The translations under genes and the position numbers were made by a program. From Candidatus Latescibacterota bacterium (GTDB lineage: Bacteria; Latescibacterota; 4484-107): 12,156 bases of DNA. Below, one piece after another: positions 1 to 7,107 of the stretch (position 1 is its first letter; each line of letters opens with the position of its first letter). The notes below the pieces were generated by a model. The model did not search any database and was not told the DNA's origin. It worked only from the letters and a program-made list of their open reading frames with translations. The stretch covers positions 1 to 12,156 of the forward strand of contig JAUWMS010000024.1 of assembly GCA_030613045.1 (NCBI GenBank). Reading direction: 5' to 3'.

Positions 1-231
1 CGGTTCCATCAGATCGAACAGCCCTCCGGCGTGATACACGTCCGCGTGGGAGAGCACCACGGAGGTCAACGCGGAGGGCCGAACGCCGAGCTTGGACATA
101 TTCTCGAACAACAAGGGAGCCTTCTCGCCGGTGTTGAATAACAGATCGTCGCCCACCAAACAAGAAAAACCCCAATCGGAAGTCAGGCCCTCTACCATGC
201 TTTTGTTGTCATAGATCACTTTGAGTTGCAA
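1..231 (-). CDS. MBL-fold metallohydrolase paralogue, 5' part only (runs off window)
   Basis: These are the first 77 codons of a metallo-beta-lactamase-fold protein; the rest lies beyond base 1. The start is a TTG preceded by a strong GGAGGTGT ribosome site. It is chosen because the next residues (MQLKVIYDNKS) align directly with the ATG start of the complete paralogue at 1559-2248. By hand count, 43 of 77 positions are identical. The metal-site residues differ. The paralogue's FDTGE is FNTGE here (residues 33-37), and its HGDGDH is HADVYH (residues 61-66), so two acidic positions usually conserved in the fold are Asn and Tyr. Family knowledge suggests impaired metal binding; loss of activity is inference. 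It is the last gene of the series, 89 bp after the GHL10-type gene. Confidence 0.8.
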   Translation of the reverse strand, partial: MQLKVIYDNKSMVEGLTSDWGFSCLVGDDLLFNTGEKAPLLFENMSKLGVRPSALTSVVLSHADVYHAGGLFDLMEP

Positions 232-251
232 CGGACACCTCCTTTTTTGTC

Positions 252-306
252 GGTGAGTGGTGACCGCGGGTTTTACCAATCACCAATCACCATTTTACCA
301 ATCACC
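252..306. repeat. Heptamer-repeat module (GGTGAGT and CCAATCA units)
   Basis: This short intergenic block holds tandem 7-mers: GGTGAGT GGTGACC at 252-265, then CCAATCA units at 277-290 and 298-304, which are the reverse complement of TGATTGG. Related units recur at 2269-2305, 4772-4806 and 6175-6256. It fills most of the gap between the GHL10-type gene and the partial MBL gene and leaves the latter's ribosome site intact. No open reading frame or promoter was recognised in it. Confidence 0.7.
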
Positions 307-320
307 AGAAGTGGCGCGAA

Positions 321-1400
321 CTATCTTATAGCCTCGACAACCTTCTCCCGGTCAGCGGCTTTCCAGTCCATAAGGTGGAAGTAATCGTAGAAACAGACGC
401 CCGCCAAGCCCTTCTGACGACACACTTCGATCTGCGACACCAAGGTCTCCGCGGTCTGGTCCCAGATCAGGCCCAACCCCATCAGGAACTCGGCCTCTTT
501 CGCGGCAGCCAATCCGCCCACAGCCGATTCCTCGATCATATCCAAGTGCGGCGTGTACTGCATGGTGATCACGTAGTCCAAATATCCTCTGTCGCACCAG
601 GTCGGCCAATCCTGAAAGATAGCCCAGTAGCGCCGGCCGTGGTGCACCTTTCCCATCTTCTCCCCGCGCACAATACGGTTGAGAGCCAGAGGCCGATCCG
701 GGGAATCCACCACGTGTCGCCCGATCTGAAAGAGGGCGGCCGAGACCTTTTTGCCCGCCTCCCTCACCTTTTCGGAGACGCGTCTCACGAAATCGCTCAT
801 TCCCTCGGCGTTGAACCGATTCCAGGCGTCCCACAGCTCGGAACCCTCGTCGAGCTCAATCGGATCCGCTCCGTAGGTGCGCCGGAACTGCTCACGATGA
901 TAGTCGCAGTAACAGGGCGTATGGGGATAGCGGATGTAGTCGAGGTGGAAGCCGTCCACCGGGTAGCGCTCGATGATCTCTCCGACGAGCGACAACATAT
1001 ACTCCTGCGACTCCGGCCTCAGCGGACACAGGGCTGGGTTGCCATCCCCCATATCAATGGGATTGCCATGCCAATCTACTGCGTGAAGCTCCGGATGCAC
1101 GTTCGCACCGTCGCCCCAAAAGCAGAACCAGGGATGAATCTCAATCCCCTTCTCCTTCGCCTCCCGGCAGAAGACGGAGAACAAGTCCCAACCGTAGTAG
1201 TTCTTCTCGATTTCGCTCGTGTACCCGTTCGTGTTGTCGTTGGTTCTCACGCACGGGAGCATGAGGTTACATCCCATCTCGGCTAAATCCGAGACGATCC
1301 CGGATATCTGCGCCTCTCCCTCAGAGGGATCCCTGGAGATCCTTTTTCGGAAGCCTCCCTCAAGCGCGATCCAAAACGCCTTTTTCTCGAATGTGCTCAT
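321..1400 (-). CDS. GHL10-type glycoside-hydrolase-like TIM-barrel protein
   Basis: This 359-residue protein resembles the glycosyl-hydrolase-like family 10 (GHL10, formerly DUF187, YngK-like), whose members are predicted (beta/alpha)8 barrels acting on polysaccharides or cell-wall glycans. Key segments are an N-terminal strand FWIALEGGFR (9-18), EIHPWFCFWGDG (87-98), a post-strand CPLRPESQEYM (125-135), the hallmark VDGFHLDYIRYP (148-159) with an acidic residue after the strand, YVITMQYTPHLD (276-287) and AGVCFYDYFHL (333-343). The ATG at 1400 is chosen because GGGAGGAAGG precedes it; the longer in-frame extension to 1475 would translate the intergenic palindrome. No signal peptide is visible, so it may be cytoplasmic, unlike many lipoprotein GHL10 members. 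It lies between two MBL paralogues. Family-level call firm, substrate unknown. Confidence 0.8.
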   Translation of the reverse strand: MSTFEKKAFWIALEGGFRKRISRDPSEGEAQISGIVSDLAEMGCNLMLPCVRTNDNTNGYTSEIEKNYYGWDLFSVFCREAKEKGIEIHPWFCFWGDGANVHPELHAVDWHGNPIDMGDGNPALCPLRPESQEYMLSLVGEIIERYPVDGFHLDYIRYPHTPCYCDYHREQFRRTYGADPIELDEGSELWDAWNRFNAEGMSDFVRRVSEKVREAGKKVSAALFQIGRHVVDSPDRPLALNRIVRGEKMGKVHHGRRYWAIFQDWPTWCDRGYLDYVITMQYTPHLDMIEESAVGGLAAAKEAEFLMGLGLIWDQTAETLVSQIEVCRQKGLAGVCFYDYFHLMDWKAADREKVVEAIR

Positions 1401-1429
1401 AATGTCCTTCCTCCCTTCTAAGTATCTAA

Positions 1430-1546
1430 ACAAAATTGTTTTCTTATGCTCACCGCAGAGACGCGGAGAGCGCAAAGCACTTCAAAACCTTGCCTGTGGG
1501 TTTTCTCTGCGTCCTCTGCGTCTCTGCGGTGAAATTGTAGTTTAAT
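1430..1546. repeat. Long inverted-repeat element, copy 1 (CACCGCAGAG family)
   Basis: The arms at 1451-1477 (CACCGCAGAGACGCGGAGAG...) and 1505-1531 pair at 23 of 27 positions and enclose a 27-nt spacer. Conserved sequence continues outside the arms: 1430-1460 and 1519-1546 match the two ends of the element at 8974-9159, which lies in the opposite orientation. The two outer flanks differ from each other (CTTATGCT on one side, AAATTGTAGTTTAAT on the other), so the element has distinguishable ends. It lies between the DHPS-type MBL gene and the GHL10-type gene. Confidence 0.85.
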
Positions 1547-1558
1547 TCAACCCATCAT

Positions 1559-2248
1559 TTATATCTCTATGCTCCATCCTGCGCCGATATCAAGAAAATC
1601 CTCCCCATATTCCTTCCTGAATAATTGAATAGCCTTCTCGCCCGTGCAGTGGCCGGCGCCGACCCGCTCGATGCCCAATCGCCGGAAGGATTCGATGGTC
1701 TTGAGCGTTTCCGCTTCCGTCTGGCCGCCGAGATGGAAACCTCCGAACACCAACTCCATCGGTCCGGCCATATTGTTGCGTATGTTCTCCAGGATGCTCA
1801 CCGGATCCGGGTGGGCACAGCCCGTCACGACGACGAGGCCCGCTTTGGACTCGATCACCAACGCCTGCTCACGGGTGGGATACGGCCCCGTCACGTGAAT
1901 GCCGGGGGACAGTTCGGTGAAGCCATCCGTTAGGGTAAGATTGGCGCCGCATCGGCGCAGATGCGTGATGAGATCCGGCGGGAACTTCGTATGGAGCACC
2001 ACCTGGATCTCAGGATTCCGTTCCACCAATCCGATCAATCCCCCGGTGTGGTCTCCGTCCCCGTGGGAGACCGCCACCATTTTGAGGGCTTCGGGCTGCA
2101 TTCCCGCCTGCGCCAGATTGTTGAACAAGACCGCCGTGCTCTCGCCGGTGTCGAACAGCAGGTCTTCCCCCACCATACAGGCAAATCCCCACGCTGGGGT
2201 GAATCCCTCCACAGCAGACTTGTTATCCACGATTATCTTGAGTTGCAT
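1559..2248 (-). CDS. MBL-fold metallohydrolase, DHPS-like family
   Basis: This complete 229-residue protein is of the metallo-beta-lactamase fold in the COG1237 group, named after 7,8-dihydropterin-6-methyl-4-(beta-D-ribofuranosyl)aminobenzene-5'-phosphate synthase. Visible motifs are LLFDTGES (30-37), the metal motif SHGDGDHTGG (61-70) with H62, D64, D66 and H67, VTGCAHPD (141-148) with H146, FGGFHL (168-173) and GAGHCTGEKA (197-206) with H200. The usual second His of HxHxDH is Asp, as in some MBL subgroups. ATG at 2248 follows GGAGGTGTCTT. It is probably a soluble cytoplasmic hydrolase or transferase. The tetrahydromethanopterin-related role of the archaeal prototype should not be transferred without support. 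It follows the URO-D-family pseudogene and precedes the GHL10-type gene; a diverged copy begins at 231. Confidence 0.88.
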   Translation of the reverse strand: MQLKIIVDNKSAVEGFTPAWGFACMVGEDLLFDTGESTAVLFNNLAQAGMQPEALKMVAVSHGDGDHTGGLIGLVERNPEIQVVLHTKFPPDLITHLRRCGANLTLTDGFTELSPGIHVTGPYPTREQALVIESKAGLVVVTGCAHPDPVSILENIRNNMAGPMELVFGGFHLGGQTEAETLKTIESFRRLGIERVGAGHCTGEKAIQLFRKEYGEDFLDIGAGWSIEI

Positions 2249-2268
2249 AAGACACCTCCTTCGATTTT

Positions 2269-2310
2269 GGTGAGTGGTGATTGGTGCTCCCCGTTTTACG
2301 TTTTACGGGA
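2269..2310. repeat. Heptamer-repeat module with CGTTTTA tandem
   Basis: GGTGAGT GGTGATT (2269-2282) is followed by two CGTTTTA units (2292-2305), bounded by CCCGT and ACGGG that can pair as a 5-bp stem. It occupies the gap between the URO-D-family pseudogene and the MBL gene. The adjoining text GTTTTACGGG plus a CTCCGA-containing tail resembles 4812-4836, so the module is larger than the heptamers alone. Confidence 0.7.
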
Positions 2311-2332
2311 GAATCTTCTCCGATCCCCCATC

Positions 2333-3363
2333 TCACGATCCCAGTTCGTGAACGAGATCGTGGTACAGACGCACGCGTTCGACGGGCGTGCCAGGCGTAG
2401 GGGGACTGCCCGTGCTCATAATAAATCGGCTCTTGTTTCTTCGTCCCGCTGCGATCTGTCTTTTTATCTCCGTCTTAAGCGCGTCCTCCGTTCCGTTCTG
2501 CAGGATGCCGACTGCGTCGAGATTCCCCAACAGGGCGCAGCGTCCGTTCACCGTTTTCGCGATCTCCTCGATATCAATGGAAAAATTCTTCTTGCTTTCT
2601 TCAAACGAGAGTGCGTTGGCACCGACTTCGAGAATGTGATCTGGTCGGTCATGCCCTCCTCGATCCAGACGGCCTTTGCACCCAGCGCAGCCGCGCGATG
2701 GACAGAATGGATTGCGTCCATGAGGAACCTCCGGGCGGCAGCCGTCACCAGATCGGGCCGGGTGGCGATCATGACCATCATGCCCTCGTAGCCCCACAAA
2801 TCGTATGTGCACCAGAGGGGAGACCCCACGTGGAGCCAGATGGGGAGCACGGCGAATTCACGGATGATGGCGTCGGTGAGGTCGGCATATCCGCTTTTTC
2901 GTACGTCTTCACGGAATGCCTCGACGTCCAATAGCTCCGGTTCGGGGAGCACTGCGTCGAGATCCGCTTCCGACGCGGGCAGGTGGTCCAGGTCGCCCTT
3001 CCGGTCGCGCGCGGAAGAACTGTGAGGACCCCCGACGACCGGCGGTGGCAACTGCTTTTCCTCACCGCTGTCCTGATCCATTAGGAAAACGTCGTCCCCT
3101 CGGATCAGGATTTCCTGCCGCTTCCGCTCCTCGCGTGGATGCCGAGGCTTGATATTGATCCAGTCGCAGCCGGTCCGCTCCAGCAAGTCGCGCCGCCAGG
3201 CGAGTTGATCCTCCATCTTCGGCGAGTACCGGTACCACCAGGGACAGTTCGTCAGTTCCGCCCAGTGATCCCGGATGTAAATCGTTGCGTAGCAGATTGT
3301 GGCCGGAATTTCACGCGCTCCCTCAGCCGAGAAAGCGGCCTCCATCTTCTCGTTTCCGGTCAT
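2333..3363 (-). pseudogene. Uroporphyrinogen decarboxylase-family protein (MtaA-like), frameshifted by internal deletion
   Basis: The 5' frame (from ATG 3363, after GAGAGGAGGG) gives about 242 residues of a URO-D-family protein, ending in the conserved GAKAVWIEEGMTDQI near base 2638. Homology resumes in another frame with ILEVGANALSFEESKKNF and continues through NGRCALLGNLDAVGILQNGT, AAGRRNKSRFIM and GTPVERVRLYHDLVHELGS to TGA at 2333. From my knowledge of the family, about 40 residues normally lie between these blocks, including a segment around the C-terminal half of the barrel. The total of 1031 nt is not a multiple of three, so this is a deletion plus frame change, not a simple sequencing indel. 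URO-D relatives here would be methyltransferase- or decarboxylase-like; activity is unlikely. The start is 14 nt after the ceramidase-like A stop, so the gene was coupled to it. An assembly error is the alternative. Confidence 0.85.
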
Positions 3364-3377
3364 GGGCTTCCCTCCTC

Positions 3378-4718
3378 TCACAGCAGCTTCTCCACTGCTC
3401 CCACCAGCACCTCCTCCATCTCCTCCGAAAACGTGGAGGGATAGGGCAGGAACTTGTGCCAGTCGTATCTCAGCTTATCGCCGTCCTCGCGGCAACTCTG
3501 CTCCGAGGGGAGGTACCCTACGTACGCGTTGGCATACGCCACGAGGAAAGCCGCGGGGCGGTCTTTTCCTCTGACCAGTTCCTTAATCCTCAAGCCGACC
3601 TCCGCAAACAACTCGCCGGGTATGGCCACGAAGATCGCTTCATCTCCCAAGCGCAGCACCTGGACTTCGCCCGGCACGGACCGGATTACATCGCCGCTGT
3701 GGAGCGCCTTCAAGGTCTCTTCCGCCCAGATCACCCTGCGATATTGCCCCCAGTTGAATTCCTTTCCGTTTTTTTTATCTTCCCGCACGGCCTGCCTGAG
3801 TTCGGCAAGTTCGGCCTCGACTTCTGCGGCGCTTGGGGGATTGCGCAGGGGCAGTGCCACCTCCATCGAGGAGATGCTTATCCCGCTGACGGGTCGGGTC
3901 TGCAGCTCCTCGGCAACCTTGACCGCTTCCGCCGCGATGATCGTCCCAAACCGCCGCAAGTCCTTCCGGTCCCCGTATTTGAAATTCGTGCCGTCTTCGT
4001 TCAGGGAGGCGATCTTAATATCGCCGCCTGCGCCTGCGGCAAACATGGCGGTTACCTTGCCGTCGTAAATCTTCTCGATGACGCTCCGCACCACGCTGGG
4101 ATAATCGCTTGAATAGCCCTTTTTCCTGCCTCCTAACACGGAAGCGTGCGCGGCATAGTCCACTAACAGGGCCATCGGCTCGCCGGTTTCGTCGTCCCCC
4201 CTCAGCACATCCCCGGCGTGATCCCCCGGGCCTTCGGGATTGGGCGCCCATCGGGCCCCGGCAGGCCCGTCCGGCGTGGGGATCCAGCGGTTGATGCCCA
4301 CCTTCGCCTCGCCCGTGCCCGCGCCGATGAGGGCTTCCTGCTTGTTCCCATCGGCCTGATAAACGGCCCCGGCGATCTTGTCCACCAACTCCGACATATA
4401 CGCCTCGTTGACCTGCTCGCTCAACCAACGGGTCGTCGGCGTGCCGGAGTGGGTATGGGAGGCGCCCAACATCACGTTGGAGCCTTTGATCCCGGTCAGT
4501 TCCTCGACCCGCCGTCGGATCTTCCCGACGGTCTCCTTGCCGAAAAGGATCACGTCCGCCGTAACGAGGGCCGCACGCTCCCGTCCGTCGTCGAAAACAA
4601 TCGCCTGGGCATAGAATTCATCGGCAACGCCCTGCGAAATGCCCTCGCCCACGTAGAGAACCTGGCCCACGGCCGGGGTGATGTTGACCCTGGCCACACC
4701 TGCTTTCAAATCGCTCAT
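3378..4718 (-). CDS. Neutral/alkaline ceramidase-like metallohydrolase (copy A)
   Basis: This 446-residue protein resembles the N-terminal catalytic domain of neutral/alkaline non-lysosomal ceramidases (PF04734), zinc amidases that cleave N-acyl bonds. Visible signatures are AGVARVNITPAVG (6-18), the zinc motif GASHTHSG (85-92) with H88 and H90, DYAAHAS (187-193) with H191, AGAGGDIK (228-235), IPGELFAEVG (366-375) with E369 and NAYVGYLPS (397-405) with Y399/Y402. These match the His, His, Glu and Tyr zinc ligands known for the Pseudomonas enzyme. It lacks that enzyme's long C-terminal domain and any signal peptide, so it is a short, probably cytoplasmic family member and ceramide may not be the substrate. 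ATG at 4718 follows AAGGGGGGAAGAA. It is followed within 14 nt by the URO-D-family pseudogene. A paralogue lies at 10549-11847. Confidence 0.88.
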   Translation of the reverse strand: MSDLKAGVARVNITPAVGQVLYVGEGISQGVADEFYAQAIVFDDGRERAALVTADVILFGKETVGKIRRRVEELTGIKGSNVMLGASHTHSGTPTTRWLSEQVNEAYMSELVDKIAGAVYQADGNKQEALIGAGTGEAKVGINRWIPTPDGPAGARWAPNPEGPGDHAGDVLRGDDETGEPMALLVDYAAHASVLGGRKKGYSSDYPSVVRSVIEKIYDGKVTAMFAAGAGGDIKIASLNEDGTNFKYGDRKDLRRFGTIIAAEAVKVAEELQTRPVSGISISSMEVALPLRNPPSAAEVEAELAELRQAVREDKKNGKEFNWGQYRRVIWAEETLKALHSGDVIRSVPGEVQVLRLGDEAIFVAIPGELFAEVGLRIKELVRGKDRPAAFLVAYANAYVGYLPSEQSCREDGDKLRYDWHKFLPYPSTFSEEMEEVLVGAVEKLL

Positions 4719-4738
4719 TTCTTCCCCCCTTAATATTT

Positions 4739-4850
4739 CACCGCAGAGACGCAGAGAACGCAGAGATTGTTGCGTGGTGCGTATTGCGTGGTGAGTGGTG
4801 AGTGGTGATTCACGTTTTACGGGCAGTTCTCCGAATCCTCTGCGCCTCCT
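4739..4850. repeat. Composite repeat: CACCGCAGAG arm plus heptamer array
   Basis: The left arm at 4739-4765 differs by one base from the corresponding arm of copy 1. Then come five tandem 7-mers (GCGTGGT, GCGTATT, GCGTGGT, GAGTGGT, GAGTGGT; 4772-4806), a CACGTTTTACGGG segment and a degenerate right arm, CTCTGCGCCTCC, near 4838-4850. Two repeat classes are thus nested: heptamers sit where the spacer of the palindromic element would be. The block fills the gap between the aminotransferase and ceramidase-like A. Confidence 0.7.
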
Positions 4851-4859
4851 CGATTTCCC

Positions 4860-6110
4860 CTATTTCCCTTCCGTTTTTCTTGCCCATTCCGCCAATTCCC
4901 GCCTATGTTCCACGATTTTCCCCATCGCGGCGATCACGTCGTCCATATCCTCCCTTGTCCCCATCAGCACAGCATGATCTATCCCAAACCAGGGGTGCGG
5001 CTGTTCACTCCGCGGACATTTTACATTCTTGTAATCCACCGGTCCTCCATACTCCTTGCGGGAAAGGATGCGCTCCAGAGGCCCAAACTTGCGCTCGGCA
5101 AATACCGGATGTTTCTGCAATGGCTCGTATCCCCCTCCAAGACGCACGCCGCATTCCGCCTCCAACGCCTCGGCAAAGCGCATCTTGTCCACCCCCATAA
5201 AGGCATCCGAGTCGTAACGCAGGCCATATCGGTACACGGACCAGCGGGTAATCCGCTCATCCAACTCCAACGGCTCGATCCCCGCTATCTCAGCGATCCC
5301 CGAAGACAGAACGTCCGCATTTTCCCGGCGCAGGAAAATCTGATCGTCTAACCGGTCCATCTGAACCTTCAGAATCGCGGCCTGAAACTCCGTCATCCGG
5401 TAATTGCCGCCGATGCCCGCGGCTCCATAGCCTCCGAATTGCCGGATGGATCGGCACCGCTGGGCAAGCTCCTCATCGTCGGTCACCAGGATGCCCCCAT
5501 CTCCGGAGACCATGCACTTTTCCGACTGGAAGCTGAACGAACCCATATCCCCGATCGCACCGATCCGCCTTCCCCGCCACTCCGAACCATGCGCGTGCGC
5601 GGCGTCCTCCAACACCCGGAGATCATACTTCTCCGCGATCTCCATAATCCGGTCCAGATCCGCCGGAATGCCCCACACATAGACCGGGATGATGGCCTTA
5701 GTCCGATCCGTGATCTTTCGCTCCACGTCGTCGGGGTCTATGTTCTGATTTTCCGGCCCGATGTCCGCGAAGACGGGCACGGCGTTGACCATCAGCGGCG
5801 AGAGCGCGGTGGAGATAAAGGTGTGCGTGGGCACAATCACCTCATCCCCGGCGCCGATCCCGAACGCCCTCAACGCGATCTCCATCGTGGCGGTTCCGTT
5901 GGTGACGCAGATGCCGTACTTCGCATCCTGATATTCGGCAAATCGCTCCTCGAATTCCCGCACCTCCCGGTCTGCCTGCCAGCGCCCGCTTTGGGCCACG
6001 CGCGCCACCGCTTCTTGTTCCTTTTCATCGAACTGAGGCCAGCCCGGCCAGGGTTTCTTACGCACGTCTCTGACCGGCGTTCCGCCGTTTATCGCCAATT
6101 TTTCGTTCAT
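4860..6110 (-). CDS. DegT/DnrJ/EryC1/StrS-family PLP aminotransferase
   Basis: This 416-residue fold-type I PLP enzyme transfers an amino group to a keto-sugar or related ketone in characterised relatives, including scyllo-inosose aminotransferases. Visible signatures are the N-terminal AINGGTPVR (6-14), VTNGTATMEIALRA (69-82), VIVPTHTFIST (91-101), the cofactor aspartate in LEDAAHAHG (167-175, D169) and the Schiff-base lysine in SFSFQSEKCMVSGDGG (191-206, K198). GNYRMTEFQAAI (235-246) is also typical. ATG at 6110 is chosen for the GAGAGGAGC site upstream and because homology begins there. The protein is soluble. It follows the amidohydrolase in the ArsR-led gene series and precedes ceramidase-like A, which suggests an amino-compound pathway. 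The substrate cannot be read from sequence. Confidence 0.9.
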   Translation of the reverse strand: MNEKLAINGGTPVRDVRKKPWPGWPQFDEKEQEAVARVAQSGRWQADREVREFEERFAEYQDAKYGICVTNGTATMEIALRAFGIGAGDEVIVPTHTFISTALSPLMVNAVPVFADIGPENQNIDPDDVERKITDRTKAIIPVYVWGIPADLDRIMEIAEKYDLRVLEDAAHAHGSEWRGRRIGAIGDMGSFSFQSEKCMVSGDGGILVTDDEELAQRCRSIRQFGGYGAAGIGGNYRMTEFQAAILKVQMDRLDDQIFLRRENADVLSSGIAEIAGIEPLELDERITRWSVYRYGLRYDSDAFMGVDKMRFAEALEAECGVRLGGGYEPLQKHPVFAERKFGPLERILSRKEYGGPVDYKNVKCPRSEQPHPWFGIDHAVLMGTREDMDDVIAAMGKIVEHRRELAEWARKTEGK

Positions 6111-6174
6111 CTGTGCTCCTCTCAATCTCCCCAGCAATGGATTCGATGATCAGCTACTAAGACACAAAGGTTGA

Positions 6175-6256
6175 TACTGGTGACCGGCTTTCCCGTGAAA
6201 CGTGAAACGTAAAACGTAAAAAGCCGAATAGGTGGACCACTCACCACTCACCAGTA
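6175..6256. repeat. Nested inverted repeat with four tandem heptamers
   Basis: The outer arms TACTGGTGA (6175-6183) and TCACCAGTA (6248-6256) are perfect inverses. The inner arms CGGCTTT (6185-6191) and AAAGCCG (6220-6226) are also perfect. The inner loop contains four tandem 7-mers, CGTGAAA twice then CGTAAAA twice (6194-6221). CCACTCA is repeated at 6237-6250. The right end overlaps the last codons and the stop of the amidohydrolase gene. Confidence 0.8.
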
Positions 6257-7044
6257 CTCAGGTTGAAAAGCGCCATCGCATTTTTGAAGCCGATGAGGTC
6301 CACCTCCCGCTCCGACAGACCGCTGTTCCGGAGCTTGTACACCGCCATGTCTAAATCGCACAATGGGAAGTCCGTGCCGAAGAGCACCCGCTCCGCTCCG
6401 AGCTGCTTCACCGTGTGTTCAAACGCCCCCATCGTGAACAGCACCCACGCGGAACAGTCCGCCGAGACGTTGTCGCAATCCTTGATCGCGGCGACGCCAT
6501 CCCTCCAGAACCGAAACCCGCCAAAGTGCGCCATGATGATCCTCGCCCGGGGATATTCCCTCGCCAACTTAGCGATGGCCTGAAAGTGGGGCGGCTCGGA
6601 CGAATGCAGGTTCAAGGGCACGTCCAACTCGATCGCTTTCTCGATGATCGCCCGGACTTCATTGGAGTCCATCTCGAAATCCAGCACGTGCGGACAAACC
6701 TCGCCAATGCCGATAAATCCCAACTGGTTGACCGTATAGTCCATCTCCTTCAGCGACTCCTCTAAGTAGTGCGGGTGCACCGAGCAGTATCCGTAGAACT
6801 GGTCGGGATAGTTTCTCACTAATTCCCCCACGCGACGGTTGCCCGCCCGCATCTCTTTATCGGTAGGCCCCATCTGCCCGCCGCCGCACGAGATGATCAT
6901 CCTGTCAATCGGGGATTCCCGGAGAATCCCGGCCACATCTTCCAGGCTGATTTCTCCATCCGGCAGCGTCGCCAGTTTCCACTGGAAACCGGGCACGTGG
7001 GATCCCTGTTCGGTGTACAAATGGGCATGCACGTCTATGATCAT
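6241..7044 (-). CDS. Amidohydrolase-2 family metal-dependent hydrolase
   Basis: This 267-residue TIM-barrel protein of the amidohydrolase-related family (PF04909) belongs to a group that includes decarboxylases of the ACMSD/gamma-resorcylate type and lactone or C-N hydrolases. Motifs are the metal-binding MIIDVHAHLY at the N-terminus (H6, H8), LNLHSSEPPH (144-153, H147), IIMAHFGG (169-176, H173) and VLFGTDFPLCD (220-230, D225). Thus the usual HxH, His, His and Asp ligands are present. ATG at 7044 follows AAAGGAGGAAACTG. It is the first structural gene after arsR; a palindromic operator sits 19 bp upstream of its start. The last residues and stop (TGEW, TGA) are encoded inside the GGTGAGT repeat. 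The reaction is unknown: hydrolysis or non-oxidative decarboxylation. Confidence 0.88.
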   Translation of the reverse strand: MIIDVHAHLYTEQGSHVPGFQWKLATLPDGEISLEDVAGILRESPIDRMIISCGGGQMGPTDKEMRAGNRRVGELVRNYPDQFYGYCSVHPHYLEESLKEMDYTVNQLGFIGIGEVCPHVLDFEMDSNEVRAIIEKAIELDVPLNLHSSEPPHFQAIAKLAREYPRARIIMAHFGGFRFWRDGVAAIKDCDNVSADCSAWVLFTMGAFEHTVKQLGAERVLFGTDFPLCDLDMAVYKLRNSGLSEREVDLIGFKNAMALFNLSTGEW

Positions 7045-7062
7045 CAGTTTCCTCCTTTCCAC

Positions 7063-7084
7063 TTATTGCATAATTATGCAATAA
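7063..7084. promoter_or_regulatory. Perfect 22-bp palindromic operator between arsR and the amidohydrolase gene
   Basis: The half-site TTATTGCATAA is followed by its exact reverse complement. The same left half recurs exactly in the arsR promoter at 7479-7500. The palindrome lies between the arsR stop (7108) and the ribosome site of the amidohydrolase. It fits an ArsR/SmtB binding site by form and position. No convincing separate promoter was found here, so it may act as a roadblock, an auxiliary site, or control a weak promoter. Confidence 0.75.
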
Positions 7085-7107
7085 TGCCATAGATTGAATA
7101 AAAAAAA

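Noticed and set aside
252..306. CRISPR-like array from the regularly spaced heptamers
   Set aside because: Units are 7 bp, directly adjacent and lack unique spacers; no cas gene is present.
375..1286. Long open frame on the plus strand opposite the GHL10-type gene
   Set aside because: It mirrors the coding strand of a well-supported gene, has no recognisable domain or ribosome site, and arises from G+C-rich codon structure.
1401..1475. N-terminal extension of the GHL10-type protein
   Set aside because: The added residues come from the intergenic palindrome, and a good ribosome site supports the ATG at 1400.
3285..4112. Plus-strand open frame across the URO-D pseudogene and ceramidase-like A
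   Set aside because: It is antisense to clear homology on the minus strand and shows no family resemblance.
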